Part shown: piece by piece, positions 1-9,086 of the stretch | How positions within the stretch are numbered: the stretch's first letter is position 1 | Layout: every line of letters begins with the position of its first letter | Assembly: GCF_022807995.1 (NCBI RefSeq) | Contig: NZ_CP094351.1 | Span: 3,503,001-3,567,000 of the forward strand | From: Pseudomonas orientalis | GTDB taxonomy: Bacteria; Pseudomonadota; Gammaproteobacteria; Pseudomonadales; Pseudomonadaceae | Direction of reading: 5' to 3' | DNA length: 64,000 bases | The notes under the pieces: model-generated | What the model saw: the letters and a program-made list of their open reading frames with translations, nothing else | What the model was told of the DNA's origin: nothing | The model's database searches: none | Translations under genes and position numbers: made by a program

Positions 1-992
1 CTGGAAAATGTTGAATCCTTTCGCTCAAACAAGCTGGTGGATTGCAACGGATTTTCCGGTCGCGCGCCCTGGGTTGCACGCTCAAAGCTCTCCGCCTTGG
101 AGAGCCCGCCAAACCCCAGAGTCCCACTCCCACCAAAATCAACCGTCATGCCCTTATATTGACCTTTGGCATTGTCGGGTTGAAAATAACCAAAATTACA
201 AAATGAAAAATTCAAGTAATCCCAATTATTAATCAACCGCGAGGCAAAGTAGTGCTGTTGCTGTTCCTGCTTAAGCTCCGACGGCAGCAAGTCATTCAGC
301 TTTTCCAGCACCGAAAACTTGATCAGGTTTTCAGCCTTTACTTTATCCAGTACACCTGGCGCCTGCCGATGCTGGCCGTCAGGAAAGGCTTGATAAATAT
401 CTTCAAGACGACTGTCCGCATTTTTATAGCTTTGAACGAGCGCATGATAAGAATCAATGATTTTTTCAGTGCCCGGCGCGCCGGCGAGCGATCTTTCACC
501 TGCTGCTTTAATTAAATCAGGCATCACAGTGGTATCTAACAAGAAAGTACCAAGGTCCTTGAAGCTCGGCTCAACCTTGGACGCAACACAAGAAAATTTT
601 GACAAATCGGCATTCGCGGAAAAGTCGCCCCTGGTGGTTTTATTAAAGTCAAAAAAACCTTCACAACCATTGCACAACATCATTTTGGGCGCGCCCAACC
701 CGGTCATCGCAAATAAATTACCCATCACCACCTCTTCGGCGGCGACGTAATTAGTGTAGTAAGGATTTTTTACGCGATATAATTCATCATTATGTTCAAT
801 AAACTGGGCATCACGCGTAAATAAAATACCATTGCTGCTGCGCTCCACGGGCACGCCACCCGACAGGTTAACGGGAGCCTTCGGCGCGGCCCCGCGAGAT
901 CGCTCTGCGTCGACGTGGGTTGTTGACATACTTGAAGGCGCGGCCGACAAGGTATAGGACGGTAACGCCGGAGAACCGGAAGAAATCAACAT
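1..992 (-). CDS. Kinase-like hypothetical protein, possible secreted effector (3' end outside window)
   Basis: A leftward gene that runs off the left edge; its first 330 codons are open. It starts at the ATG at 990-992, with AGAGG about 9 nt upstream. The first ~45 residues are rich in Ser, Ala, Thr and Pro with no hydrophobic segment, as in type III effectors. Three blocks then follow in kinase order: YRVKNPYYTN with K75 followed by an acidic helix (E85-E86), a catalytic-loop-like RLINNWDYLNFSFCN (D258, N261 or N266), and VDFGGSG with D285 as a DFG-like metal ligand. The layout recalls HipA/PI3K-like kinases rather than classical Ser/Thr kinases. Codons are AT-richer (TTA, AAT, TAT, AAA) than in the neighbours, suggesting transfer. 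I saw no hrp box upstream. The kinase assignment is inference from motif order. Confidence 0.6.
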   Translation of the reverse strand, partial: MLISSGSPALPSYTLSAAPSSMSTTHVDAERSRGAAPKAPVNLSGGVPVERSSNGILFTRDAQFIEHNDELYRVKNPYYTNYVAAEEVVMGNLFAMTGLGAPKMMLCNGCEGFFDFNKTTRGDFSANADLSKFSCVASKVEPSFKDLGTFLLDTTVMPDLIKAAGERSLAGAPGTEKIIDSYHALVQSYKNADSRLEDIYQAFPDGQHRQAPGVLDKVKAENLIKFSVLEKLNDLLPSELKQEQQQHYFASRLINNWDYLNFSFCNFGYFQPDNAKGQYKGMTVDFGGSGTLGFGGLSKAESFERATQGARPENPLQSTSLFERKDSTFS

Positions 993-1107
993 AGCCAGGA
1001 CCTCTGCATGTAATAGATACACTCTAATGGTCGCCTCACCCACCCAAGGTCGGCGAAGGGCAGCCCAAAAAGCGGCGCAGCATTCAACTATTTACCTGAT
1101 GCGCACT

Positions 1108-2247
1108 TTACCCGGGCTGCTTCCATGGATTGGAAACATACCTAACGGGAATCCCTTCAAACTGCTTTTTGTTCGTGGCTGAATTAAACGACACCCATAG
1201 TCCCGAGCGAGTTTTAGGCATCATGTCCAACACCTGGCTCTTGATACTGCCGCTGCCAAATTCCTTGTCCTCCAGCATGTCTATCATTTTGTCCAATGCG
1301 ATGCTGCCGGCGTCGGCCTCACCTGCTGGCAGCCGCTGATTCACACGCACATGAATATGCAGGCCGGCGGTTGAGTCTCCGTAGATCGGGCTGTGCAAAT
1401 ACATCTGCACGGTGTCCTTACCGGGTTGATAACCGTAAACCTCTTCAATGGAACGCAGGCTCATATCCCTAAACGACTTAAGCAGTTCGAGGTGCTCTTT
1501 TTGAACATCTATGGGGTTCACCAAAAACGTGCGTTTTGTACGTCTTTCATATTCGCCTACACGTTCCCGCACATTCACACCCTCGCCGGTATTCACGCGA
1601 CTTTTAAAAACCTCCTGAAACGCCTGGCGATGTTCAAACATATCAGGCGGTATCCAGTATCCCACCAGCGCATAGCCACCGGTATGACGAGTGCGGGCGC
1701 TCAACTCCATCGGCTGTGGAAAAATTTCAGGGTGTTTTTCTATGTATCGCGTATTCGGCATCAGCACGATGCCTCCCTGCGAAGTGAAGGGCGTTGCTGG
1801 AAACTGCTCAGGGTGTTGGCGCAAGGCGAGGAACTTCTGGTCATTTGCCTCGGTTAAGAAATTGTATATGAAGTCAGGCAGGACCGGATTGCGTGCATAG
1901 CGAGCTATGCGTGTCTCCATGCCGGCTTCGGAAACGAGCCCTACTTGAGGCATGTTGTATTTATCGGCTGATTTTTTTGAGCACAATGGCCCGCGGGCCA
2001 GGGCCGCTCTATCAACGGGGGGGAGATTGAAGCCTTTATCCTCGCCGCTTTTGCGATACCGTAGAGGCGTTGCGAGCGTGGAGCGTTTCTTCTCCTCTGC
2101 GCCAACCACATGCTCAGCTTCCCAGCTACTCCAGCGTGGCGGGAACTCGCTGTTGGACTTAACTGGGCTGGCGCGTGTATTAATCAATAATGCATCAATA
2201 TCTAACGGCAAAGGCAGTCTGGTCATACCGAGTGGGCTGACAGGCAT
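1108..2247 (-). CDS. Hypothetical protein with histidine-triad-like motif, possible effector
   Basis: I do not recognise the family. The longest frame begins at 2277, but AAGGAG lies 6 nt before the ATG at 2245-2247 (MPVSPLGM), so I take that start (379 aa). The N-terminus is rich in Pro, Ser and Leu and lacks a signal peptide or membrane segment. Near the C-terminus LHIHVRVN gives H297-x-H299-x-R301. This resembles the H-x-H-x-H signature of HIT/DcpS-type nucleotide hydrolases, but the third His is Arg. It is preceded by a DTVQMYLHSPIYGDSTAG strand-loop, which would suit such a fold. It lies just upstream of, and on the same strand as, the kinase-like gene (115 bp gap), so the two may be co-transferred. 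A function is not established. Confidence 0.6.
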   Translation of the reverse strand: MPVSPLGMTRLPLPLDIDALLINTRASPVKSNSEFPPRWSSWEAEHVVGAEEKKRSTLATPLRYRKSGEDKGFNLPPVDRAALARGPLCSKKSADKYNMPQVGLVSEAGMETRIARYARNPVLPDFIYNFLTEANDQKFLALRQHPEQFPATPFTSQGGIVLMPNTRYIEKHPEIFPQPMELSARTRHTGGYALVGYWIPPDMFEHRQAFQEVFKSRVNTGEGVNVRERVGEYERRTKRTFLVNPIDVQKEHLELLKSFRDMSLRSIEEVYGYQPGKDTVQMYLHSPIYGDSTAGLHIHVRVNQRLPAGEADAGSIALDKMIDMLEDKEFGSGSIKSQVLDMMPKTRSGLWVSFNSATNKKQFEGIPVRYVSNPWKQPG

Positions 2248-2364
2248 GGGCATCTCCTTTATTCCAATGATCTCCATTTGGAGAACTCAGGAAAAAATAA
2301 TGCAGCCTGCCTGACACGTCGCGATGACTATTCTGAGGATTGCGCCAGAGCTTTCGGTGTTGCT

Positions 2365-2940
2365 TCAAATCACCACGTTGCGAACAAACCGAACAGCCAC
2401 CCCGCCATCATTGCAATAGCCATGGGCTTGATCGCTGGAAAACATAAAGAACTCACCCGCCCCTATGCATTTCTTCGCGCCCTCCAATGTCAGAGTCAAA
2501 CAGCCGTCGAACACAAAAACCTGCACGCTCCAGCCTTCCGGATCCGGTTCCGGACTATAGCGATCACCTGGCTCCAGGCGCATCTCCCACAGTTCGACTT
2601 CACGCCGCGCCGTGGCCTTGGCCAGCAACACGGCTTTGCTGCCGGGGATATCCCCCGCCCAGGCCAACTCGTTGATGCGACTGTGGTCGCCGGCATCCGG
2701 GGCCTGGATCAGATCGCTGAACGCCACCTCCAACGCTTCGGCCACACGGTCCAGGGTAGACAGGCTGACGTTCTTTTCGCCGGCCTCGATGGCCACCAGC
2801 ATGCGCCGGCTGACCCCGGATTTTTCCGCAAGCGCGGTCTGGCTCAGGTCGGCGGCATGGCGCAGACGCCGAACGTTCTGGCTGACGTGTTGCAGGACCG
2901 AGGCCCGGTGTGGATTTTCTTTGTGCACTATATTGCTCAA
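2365..2940 (-). CDS. XRE-family regulator with C-terminal cupin domain
   Basis: A 191-residue cytoplasmic DNA-binding protein. Residues ~15-70 form an HTH_3 domain (QNVRRLRHAADLSQTALAEKSGVS, then a recognition helix, then AGEKNVSLSTLDRVAEAL). Residues ~105-190 form a cupin sensor barrel (LEPGDRYSPEPDPEGWSVQV, then AGEFFMFSSDQAHGY). HTH-cupin regulators usually respond to a small metabolite and control an adjacent gene; here the divergent DMT transporter is the obvious target. The start is a TTG at 2938-2940 with no clear ribosome site; a GTG four codons later is an alternative. A palindrome in the shared promoter (2954-2965) could be its operator. Confidence 0.85.
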   Translation of the reverse strand: MSNIVHKENPHRASVLQHVSQNVRRLRHAADLSQTALAEKSGVSRRMLVAIEAGEKNVSLSTLDRVAEALEVAFSDLIQAPDAGDHSRINELAWAGDIPGSKAVLLAKATARREVELWEMRLEPGDRYSPEPDPEGWSVQVFVFDGCLTLTLEGAKKCIGAGEFFMFSSDQAHGYCNDGGVAVRFVRNVVI

Positions 2941-2953
2941 TGGGTGGGTGTGC

Positions 2954-2965
2954 GCAGTATACTGC
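2954..2965. promoter_or_regulatory. Palindrome between divergent XRE-cupin and DMT genes
   Basis: GCAGTATACTGC is a perfect 12-bp palindrome. In the rightward direction TTGCTC at 2931-2936 is followed after 17 bp by AGTATA, so the palindrome overlaps a plausible -10 element of the transporter promoter. This is a natural place for repression by the XRE-cupin protein. The role is inference. Confidence 0.4.
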
Positions 2966-3020
2966 CCAGCGTGCGGCGCATTGTGCGGTCCGTGCCTTTC
3001 CCTTGCAAGACCGAGCCGCC

Positions 3021-3950
3021 ATGACTGCCCAGCACTCCCCTTCGCGTTTCAATCGCTTGAGCAAAGCCGAATGCATCCTGCTGGTCATCACCATGATCTG
3101 GGGCGGCACCTTCCTGCTGGTGCATCATGCCATGAGCGTCAGCGGGCCGATGTTTTTCGTGGGCCTGCGCTTTGCGGCTGCGGCCATTGTGGTCGGCTTC
3201 TTTTCCCTGCGAACCTTGCGCGACCTGACCCTGTTCGAGTTGAAGGCCGGGGTGTTCATCGGCGTGGCGATCATGTTCGGCTACGGCTTGCAGACCATTG
3301 GCCTGCAGACGATCCTGAGCAGCCAGTCGGCATTCATCACCGCGCTCTATGTGCCGTTTGTGCCTTTATTGCAGTGGCTGGTGCTGGGTCGGCGTCCGGG
3401 GTTGATGCCGAGCATTGGCATCATGCTGGCGTTTGCCGGGTTGATGCTGTTGACCGGCCCGGCCGGTGCGTCGCTGAATTTCAGCCCCGGTGAAATCGCC
3501 ACGCTGATTGGCGCCGTGGCGATTGCCGCCGAGATCATTCTGATCAGCGCCTTCGCCGGGCAAGTGGATGTGCGACGGGTGACCGTGGTGCAACTGGCCA
3601 CGGCGTCGCTGCTGTCGTTCCTGATGGTGGTGCCGATGGGCGAGCCGTTGCCGGGCTTTTCGTGGCTGCTGCTGTTCAGCGCGGTGGGCCTGGGGTTGAC
3701 CAGTGCGGTGATCCAGGTGGCGATGAACTGGGCGCAGCAGAGTGTTTCGCCGACCCGGGCCACCTTGATCTATGCCGGCGAGCCGGTATGGGCCGGCGTG
3801 GTTGGGCGAATTGCCGGGGAGCGCTTCCCGCCGATTGCGATACTGGGGGCGGTGTTGATTGTGGTGGCGGTGATTGTAAGTGAGTTGAAGAGGAGCAGCT
3901 CAAAAGCTGGCGATGTGCAGGACGCGGTCGAGCAGGAAAATCGGGGGTGA
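3021..3950 (+). CDS. DMT-superfamily (EamA) transporter
   Basis: An inner-membrane exporter of about 309 residues with ten hydrophobic segments arranged as two EamA repeats. The first repeat opens with ECILLVITMIWGGTFLLVHHAM, and the second covers roughly residues 160-290. I start at ATG 3021 (MTAQHSPSRFNRL), because the longest frame (from 2910) would add 37 non-hydrophobic residues across the promoter palindrome. Members export amino acids or related metabolites; the substrate cannot be read here. It is transcribed divergently from the XRE-cupin regulator. The 188-bp gap after it holds an inverted repeat. Confidence 0.85.
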   Translation: MTAQHSPSRFNRLSKAECILLVITMIWGGTFLLVHHAMSVSGPMFFVGLRFAAAAIVVGFFSLRTLRDLTLFELKAGVFIGVAIMFGYGLQTIGLQTILSSQSAFITALYVPFVPLLQWLVLGRRPGLMPSIGIMLAFAGLMLLTGPAGASLNFSPGEIATLIGAVAIAAEIILISAFAGQVDVRRVTVVQLATASLLSFLMVVPMGEPLPGFSWLLLFSAVGLGLTSAVIQVAMNWAQQSVSPTRATLIYAGEPVWAGVVGRIAGERFPPIAILGAVLIVVAVIVSELKRSSSKAGDVQDAVEQENRG

Positions 3951-3958
3951 TGCTTTGA

Positions 3959-4030
3959 GCGGCAAGCTGCAAGCCACAAGCTGCAAGAGGTATGCGTTCG
4001 GCTTGTAGCTTGCGGCTTGTAGCTTGCCGC
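3959..4030. repeat. Inverted repeat of CAAGCTGCAAGC-type units
   Basis: Two 29-bp arms, 3959-3987 and 4002-4030, are near-perfect reverse complements (GCGGCAAGCTGCAAGCC... against ...GGCTTGTAGCTTGCCGC). Each arm contains short internal direct repeats. The element lies between the DMT gene and the Mrp operon and would form a long hairpin in the transcript, which could help end transcription of the DMT gene. Confidence 0.75.
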
Positions 4031-4138
4031 TTGTAGCTGCTTTACTGCTCCCTTGTAGGATCCTGCCACATCTTGCCGTTTGGTGATCGCGAAAGCGGCA
4101 CGTATGATGCATCCCAAACTCCCGCAGATTAGAAGCCT

Positions 4139-7063
4139 ATGTCCCTGATAGTTCTACTGCTTCTGCCATTCATTGGCAGCTGTCTGGCGGCCTTGCTGCC
4201 GCACAATGCACGTAATACCGAATCCCTGCTGGCCGGCCTGGTGGCCCTGGTCGGCACCATTCAAGTCGCCCTGCTTTACCCCCAGATTGCCCATGGTGGC
4301 GTGATCCGTGAAGAATTCATGTGGTTGCCCAGTCTTGGCCTGAATTTCGTGCTGCGCATGGACGGGTTTGCCTGGCTGTTCTCGATGCTGGTGCTCGGCA
4401 TCGGCACGCTGGTGTCACTGTACGCGCGTTACTACATGTCGCCGGATGACCCGGTGCCGCGCTTCTTCGCGTTTTTCCTGGCCTTTATGGGCGCCATGCT
4501 CGGGCTGGTGATTTCCGGCAACCTGATCCAGATCGTGTTTTTCTGGGAACTGACCAGCCTGTTCTCGTTCCTGTTGATCGGTTACTGGCATCACCGCGCC
4601 GATGCGCGGCGTGGTGCGTACATGGCATTGATGGTCACAGGCGCAGGCGGCCTGTGCCTGCTGGCCGGGGTGATGCTGCTGGGGCATATCGTCGGCAGCT
4701 ACGATCTGGATCAGGTGCTGGCGGCGGGCGATCAGATTCGCGCGCACTCGCTGTACCCGGTCATGCTGGCCCTGGTGCTGATCGGCGCCTTGAGCAAAAG
4801 CGCGCAGTTCCCCTTCCACTTCTGGCTGCCCCACGCCATGGCGGCGCCGACACCGGTTTCGGCTTACCTGCATTCGGCAACGATGGTGAAGGCCGGCGTG
4901 TTCCTGCTGGCCCGCCTGTGGCCGTCGCTGTCCGGCAGCGAAGAGTGGTTCTGGATCGTCGGCGGTGCCGGCGCGCTCACCCTCCTCCTCGGCGCTTACT
5001 GCGCCATGTTTCAAAACGATCTCAAGGGCCTGCTGGCCTATTCCACCATCAGCCACCTCGGCCTGATCACTTTACTGCTGGGCCTCAACAGCCCGCTGGC
5101 CGCCGTCGCGGCAGTGTTCCATATTCTCAACCACGCCACCTTCAAAGCCTCGCTGTTCATGGCGGCGGGCATCATCGACCACGAAAGCGGCACGCGGGAC
5201 ATCCGCAAGCTCAGCGGGCTGGTGCGTCTGATCCCGTTTACCGCGACCCTGGCGATGGTGGCCAGTGCTTCGATGGCCGGCGTGCCGTTGCTCAATGGCT
5301 TTCTGTCCAAAGAAATGTTCTTCGCCGAAACCGTATTTATTTCGGCGACAAAATGGGTGGAGATCACTCTGCCCGCGATCGCGACCATTGCCGGCACGTT
5401 CAGCGTGGCCTATGCGTTGCGCTTCACCGTTGACGTGTTCTTCGGCCCACCGGCGACCGACCTGCCGCATACCCCCCACGAACCACCACGCTGGATGCGC
5501 GCACCGGTTGAACTGCTGGTGTTCACCTGCCTGCTGGTGGGCATCTTCCCAGCGCAGATGGTCGGCTCGATCCTGGCCGCCGCCGCATTGCCGGTGGTGG
5601 ACGGCGCGCTGCCTGAATATAGCCTGGCGATCTGGCACGGCTGGAACGCGCCGTTGATCATGAGCCTGGTGGCCATGTGCGGTGGCGTAGTGCTGTACCT
5701 GATGCTGCGCAAACAACTCAAACGCGGCCGTTTCACCTACCCGCCGCTGATCGGCTACTTCAACGGCAAGCGCGGCTTCGAGCGTTGCCTGGTGGTGATG
5801 ATGCGCGGGGTGCGCAAGATCGAAAAACGCATCAGCACCAAGCGCCTGCAAACCCAGTTGTTCCTGCTGGTGATCGTGGCGGTGATCGGCGCCTTGATCC
5901 CGATGCTCAACAGTGGCCTGACCTGGGGTGATCGCCCGAAGATTCCCGGCTCGGTCGTGTTTGTCACCCTGTGGGTGCTGGCGATTGCCTGCGCGCTGGG
6001 CGCCGCGTGGCAGGCCAAATATCACCGGCTGGCAGCCCTGACCATGGTCAGCGTGTGCGGCCTGATGACCTGCATTACTTTCGTGTGGTTCTCGGCGCCG
6101 GACCTGGCCCTGACGCAACTGGTGGTGGAAGTGGTGACCACCGTGTTGATCCTGCTCGGCCTGCGCTGGCTGCCACGACGGATCGAAGAGGTTTCGCCGC
6201 TGCCCGGTTCGCTGCGCAAGGCGCGCATTCGCCGCCTGCGCGACTTCCTGCTGTCCACGGTGGTCGGCGGCGGCATGGCGCTATTGTCCTATGCGATGCT
6301 GACCCGACAGACGCCCAACGATATCTCCTCGTTCTACCTCAGCCGCGCCCTGCCCGAGGGCGGCGGCAGCAATGTGGTCAACGTAATGCTGGTGGACTTC
6401 CGCGGCTTCGACACCCTTGGCGAAATCACCGTGCTCGGTGCGGTGGCGCTGACCGTATACGCCCTGCTGCGGCGCTTCCGCCCGTCGAAAGAAAGTATGG
6501 AACTGCCGCCGCAACAGCGCCAGCTGGCACCGGACGTGGCCACCGACCTGGTCAACCCGCGCCAGGCCAGCGACACCGCCCTGGGCTTCATGATGGTGCC
6601 GGCGGTGCTGGTGCGCCTGCTGTTGCCGATAGCGCTGGTGGTGTCGTTCTACCTGTTCATGCGCGGCCATAACCAACCGGGCGGCGGCTTTGTCGCGGGG
6701 CTGGTGATGTCGGTGGCGTTTATCCTGCAATACATGGTGGCCGGCACGCAGTGGGTCGAGGCGCAGATGAGCCTGCGGCCGATGCGCTGGATGGGCTTCG
6801 GCCTGCTGGCGGCGACGCTCACCGGGCTCGGCGCGTTGTTTGCTGGCTACCCGTTCCTCACCACCCATACCTGGCATCTGAGCTTGCCGGTGCTGGGCGA
6901 CATTCATATCGCCAGCGCGCTGTTCTTCGATGTCGGCGTCTACGCCATGGTCGTCGGCTCGACCCTGCTGATGCTTACCGCCCTCGGTCACCAGTCAGTG
7001 CGCGCGCATAAGCCGAGCAACCAGCCCAAAGCCGTCGTCAACCCACAAGGAGCTGCCGCCTGA
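4139..7063 (+). CDS. mrpA: Mrp-type Na+/H+ antiporter, fused subunits A and B
   Basis: A 974-residue polytopic inner-membrane protein, the largest subunit of the multisubunit cation/proton antiporter (Mrp/Sha/Pha), which exchanges monovalent cations for protons in pH and salt homeostasis. The N-terminal ~500 residues are NuoL-like; ALSKSAQFPFHFWLPHAM and FFWELTSLFSFLLIGYW carry the conserved charged residues of the proton-antiporter domain. Residues ~820-960 (MMVPAVLVRLLLPIALVV, then GHNQPGGGFVAGLV) are the MnhB domain. A and B are therefore one polypeptide, as in group 2 systems, and no separate B gene is present. Its stop overlaps the next start (TGATG), showing tight translational coupling. 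Confidence 0.95.
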   Translation: MSLIVLLLLPFIGSCLAALLPHNARNTESLLAGLVALVGTIQVALLYPQIAHGGVIREEFMWLPSLGLNFVLRMDGFAWLFSMLVLGIGTLVSLYARYYMSPDDPVPRFFAFFLAFMGAMLGLVISGNLIQIVFFWELTSLFSFLLIGYWHHRADARRGAYMALMVTGAGGLCLLAGVMLLGHIVGSYDLDQVLAAGDQIRAHSLYPVMLALVLIGALSKSAQFPFHFWLPHAMAAPTPVSAYLHSATMVKAGVFLLARLWPSLSGSEEWFWIVGGAGALTLLLGAYCAMFQNDLKGLLAYSTISHLGLITLLLGLNSPLAAVAAVFHILNHATFKASLFMAAGIIDHESGTRDIRKLSGLVRLIPFTATLAMVASASMAGVPLLNGFLSKEMFFAETVFISATKWVEITLPAIATIAGTFSVAYALRFTVDVFFGPPATDLPHTPHEPPRWMRAPVELLVFTCLLVGIFPAQMVGSILAAAALPVVDGALPEYSLAIWHGWNAPLIMSLVAMCGGVVLYLMLRKQLKRGRFTYPPLIGYFNGKRGFERCLVVMMRGVRKIEKRISTKRLQTQLFLLVIVAVIGALIPMLNSGLTWGDRPKIPGSVVFVTLWVLAIACALGAAWQAKYHRLAALTMVSVCGLMTCITFVWFSAPDLALTQLVVEVVTTVLILLGLRWLPRRIEEVSPLPGSLRKARIRRLRDFLLSTVVGGGMALLSYAMLTRQTPNDISSFYLSRALPEGGGSNVVNVMLVDFRGFDTLGEITVLGAVALTVYALLRRFRPSKESMELPPQQRQLAPDVATDLVNPRQASDTALGFMMVPAVLVRLLLPIALVVSFYLFMRGHNQPGGGFVAGLVMSVAFILQYMVAGTQWVEAQMSLRPMRWMGFGLLAATLTGLGALFAGYPFLTTHTWHLSLPVLGDIHIASALFFDVGVYAMVVGSTLLMLTALGHQSVRAHKPSNQPKAVVNPQGAAA

Positions 7064-7407
7064 TGGAAGAAGTCATCGCAATTGCCATTGGGGTCCTGGC
7101 GGCCTCCGGCGTCTGGTTGATCCTGCGCCCGCGGACGTTTCAGGTGGTGATGGGCCTGTGCCTGCTGTCCTACGGGGTCAACCTGTTCATTTTCAGCATG
7201 GGCAGCCTGTTTATCGGCAAGGAGCCGATCATCAAGGACGGGGTGCCGCAAGACCTGCTCAACTACACCGACCCGCTGCCCCAGGCGCTGGTGCTCACGG
7301 CCATCGTGATCAGCTTCGCCATGACCGCGTTGTTCCTGGTGGTGCTGCTGGCCTCCCGCGGCCTGACCGGTACTGACCATGTGGACGGCCGGGAGCCCAA
7401 GGAATGA
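7063..7407 (+). CDS. mrpC: Na+/H+ antiporter subunit C
   Basis: A 114-residue NuoK-like subunit with three transmembrane helices. The family pattern is visible: GVWLILRPRTFQVVMGLCLL, YGVNLFIFSMG, then DPLPQALVLTAIVISFAMTA, where the last helix carries the conserved Pro-Gln-Ala-Leu-Val-Leu-Thr-Ala-Ile-Val-Ile segment. Its start overlaps the mrpA stop by one base and its end overlaps the mrpD start by 4 bp, so all subunits should be made in balanced amounts. It is part of the inner-membrane Mrp complex. Confidence 0.95.
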   Translation: MEEVIAIAIGVLAASGVWLILRPRTFQVVMGLCLLSYGVNLFIFSMGSLFIGKEPIIKDGVPQDLLNYTDPLPQALVLTAIVISFAMTALFLVVLLASRGLTGTDHVDGREPKE

Positions 7408-9086
7408 ATTGGGTCAACCAACTGATCGTTGCGCCGATCCTGCTGCCGTTACTGACTGCGGCGCTGATGCTGATGCTCGGCGAGAAACGCCGCCCGCTCA
7501 AAGCCAGGATCAACCTGTTCTCCAGCATCATGGGGCTGGGCATTGCCATATTGCTGCTGTACTGGACACAACAAGGCGGTCCCGGCTCGATCGGCGTGTA
7601 CCTGCCGGGCAACTGGCAAGTGCCGTTCGGTATCGTGCTGGTGGTGGATCAACTGTCGGCGCTGATGCTGGTACTGACCGGGATCATCGGCGTCAGCGCG
7701 CTGATGTTCGCCATGGCCCGCTGGGACCGTGCCGGCACCAGTTTCCATGCACTGTTCCAGGTGCAGATGATGGGATTGTACGGCGCCTTTCTCACCGCCG
7801 ACCTGTTCAATCTGTTTGTGTTTTTCGAGGTACTGCTGGCGGCGTCCTACGGCTTGATGCTGCACGGTTCAGGCCGTGCCCGCGTGTCGTCGGGGTTGCA
7901 TTACATCGCGATCAACCTGCTGGCCTCATCGCTGTTTTTGATCGGTGCGGCGATGATCTACGGCGTGACCGGCACGCTGAATTTCGCTGACCTTGCGCTG
8001 AAAATCCCGCTGGTGCCGGAGGCCGATCGTGGTTTGCTGCACGCCGGCGCGGCGATCCTGGCCACCGCGTTCCTGGCCAAGGCCGGCATGTGGCCGCTGA
8101 ACTTCTGGCTGGCGCCCGCCTACTCTTCGGCCAGCGCGCCGGTGGCGGCGATGTTCGCGATCATGACCAAGGTCGGCGTGTATACCGTGCTGCGCCTGTG
8201 GACCCTGCTGTTCTCCGGCCAGGCCGGTGCGTCGGCGCTGTTCGGCGGTGACTGGCTGGTGTACGGCGGTATGGCAACCATTGTGTGCGCGGCGCTGGCG
8301 ATGCTGGCGGCGCAGCGCCTGGAGCGCATGGCGAGCCTGAGCATCCTGGTGTCGGCCGGCATCCTGCTGTCGGCCGTGGGTTTCGCCCAGCCCAGCCTGA
8401 TCGCAGGGGCGCTGTTTTATCTGGTCAGTTCGACCCTGGCGTTGAGCGCGCTGTTCTTGCTGGCCGAGCTGATCGAGCGTTCGCGCTCGGCCAACGACCT
8501 GCCGCTGGATGAAGAAATTGATGCGCTGCCCAAAGCCATGGAATCCCTGCATCCACGGCCCGGGGTCAACCTCGACGATGAACAGAAAGCCGTGATCGGC
8601 CAGGTGATTCCCTGGACCATGGCGTTCCTGGGCCTGAGTTTTGTGGCCTGCGCGCTGCTGATCATCGGCATGCCGCCACTGTCCGGGTTTATCGGCAAGC
8701 TCAGTCTGCTGCATGCGCTGGTCAATCCGCTGGGCCTCGGCAATGCGGTGGACGAACCCATCCGTCCGGCAGCCTGGGGCCTGGTGGCACTGTTGATCCT
8801 GTCGGGTCTGGCCTCGCTGATTGCCTTCGCACGGCTTGGCATCCAGCGCTTCTGGACCCCTGAAGAACGCCCATCGCCCCTGCTGCGCCGCTACGAGTGT
8901 GTGCCGATCTTCCTGCTGCTGGGCCTGAGCATCGCGCTGACCTTCAAGGCCGAGCCACTGCTGCGCTACACCCTGGCCACCGCCAAGAGCCTGAACAACC
9001 CGGAAAGCTACGTGATGGCAGTGATGGCGACGCGCCCGGTGCCGAGTCCCGAAGCCCAGGCAGCCGCCATGGAGGTGCAACCATGA
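7404..9086 (+). CDS. mrpD: Na+/H+ antiporter subunit D
   Basis: A 560-residue NuoN/NuoM-like subunit with about 14 membrane segments. LFNLFVFFEVLLAASYGLML carries the conserved Glu of helix 5. The segment LAKAGMWPLNFWLAPAYSSASAPVAAMFAIMTKVGVY is the proton-antiporter core with its Lys residues. Residues ~375-400 hold a hydrophilic loop (PLDEEIDALPKAMESLHPRPG), somewhat longer than in many homologues. It starts by a 4-bp overlap with mrpC and ends 4 bp inside mrpE. Confidence 0.95.
   Translation: MNWVNQLIVAPILLPLLTAALMLMLGEKRRPLKARINLFSSIMGLGIAILLLYWTQQGGPGSIGVYLPGNWQVPFGIVLVVDQLSALMLVLTGIIGVSALMFAMARWDRAGTSFHALFQVQMMGLYGAFLTADLFNLFVFFEVLLAASYGLMLHGSGRARVSSGLHYIAINLLASSLFLIGAAMIYGVTGTLNFADLALKIPLVPEADRGLLHAGAAILATAFLAKAGMWPLNFWLAPAYSSASAPVAAMFAIMTKVGVYTVLRLWTLLFSGQAGASALFGGDWLVYGGMATIVCAALAMLAAQRLERMASLSILVSAGILLSAVGFAQPSLIAGALFYLVSSTLALSALFLLAELIERSRSANDLPLDEEIDALPKAMESLHPRPGVNLDDEQKAVIGQVIPWTMAFLGLSFVACALLIIGMPPLSGFIGKLSLLHALVNPLGLGNAVDEPIRPAAWGLVALLILSGLASLIAFARLGIQRFWTPEERPSPLLRRYECVPIFLLLGLSIALTFKAEPLLRYTLATAKSLNNPESYVMAVMATRPVPSPEAQAAAMEVQP

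Noticed and set aside
993..2400. hrp box upstream of the effector-like genes
   Set aside because: I looked for GGAACC-N15/16-CCACNNA upstream of both starts and found none, so type III secretion remains unsupported.
2278..3024. 248-codon plus-strand frame opposite the XRE-cupin gene
   Set aside because: The minus strand has a clear HTH-cupin protein; the plus frame has no domain.
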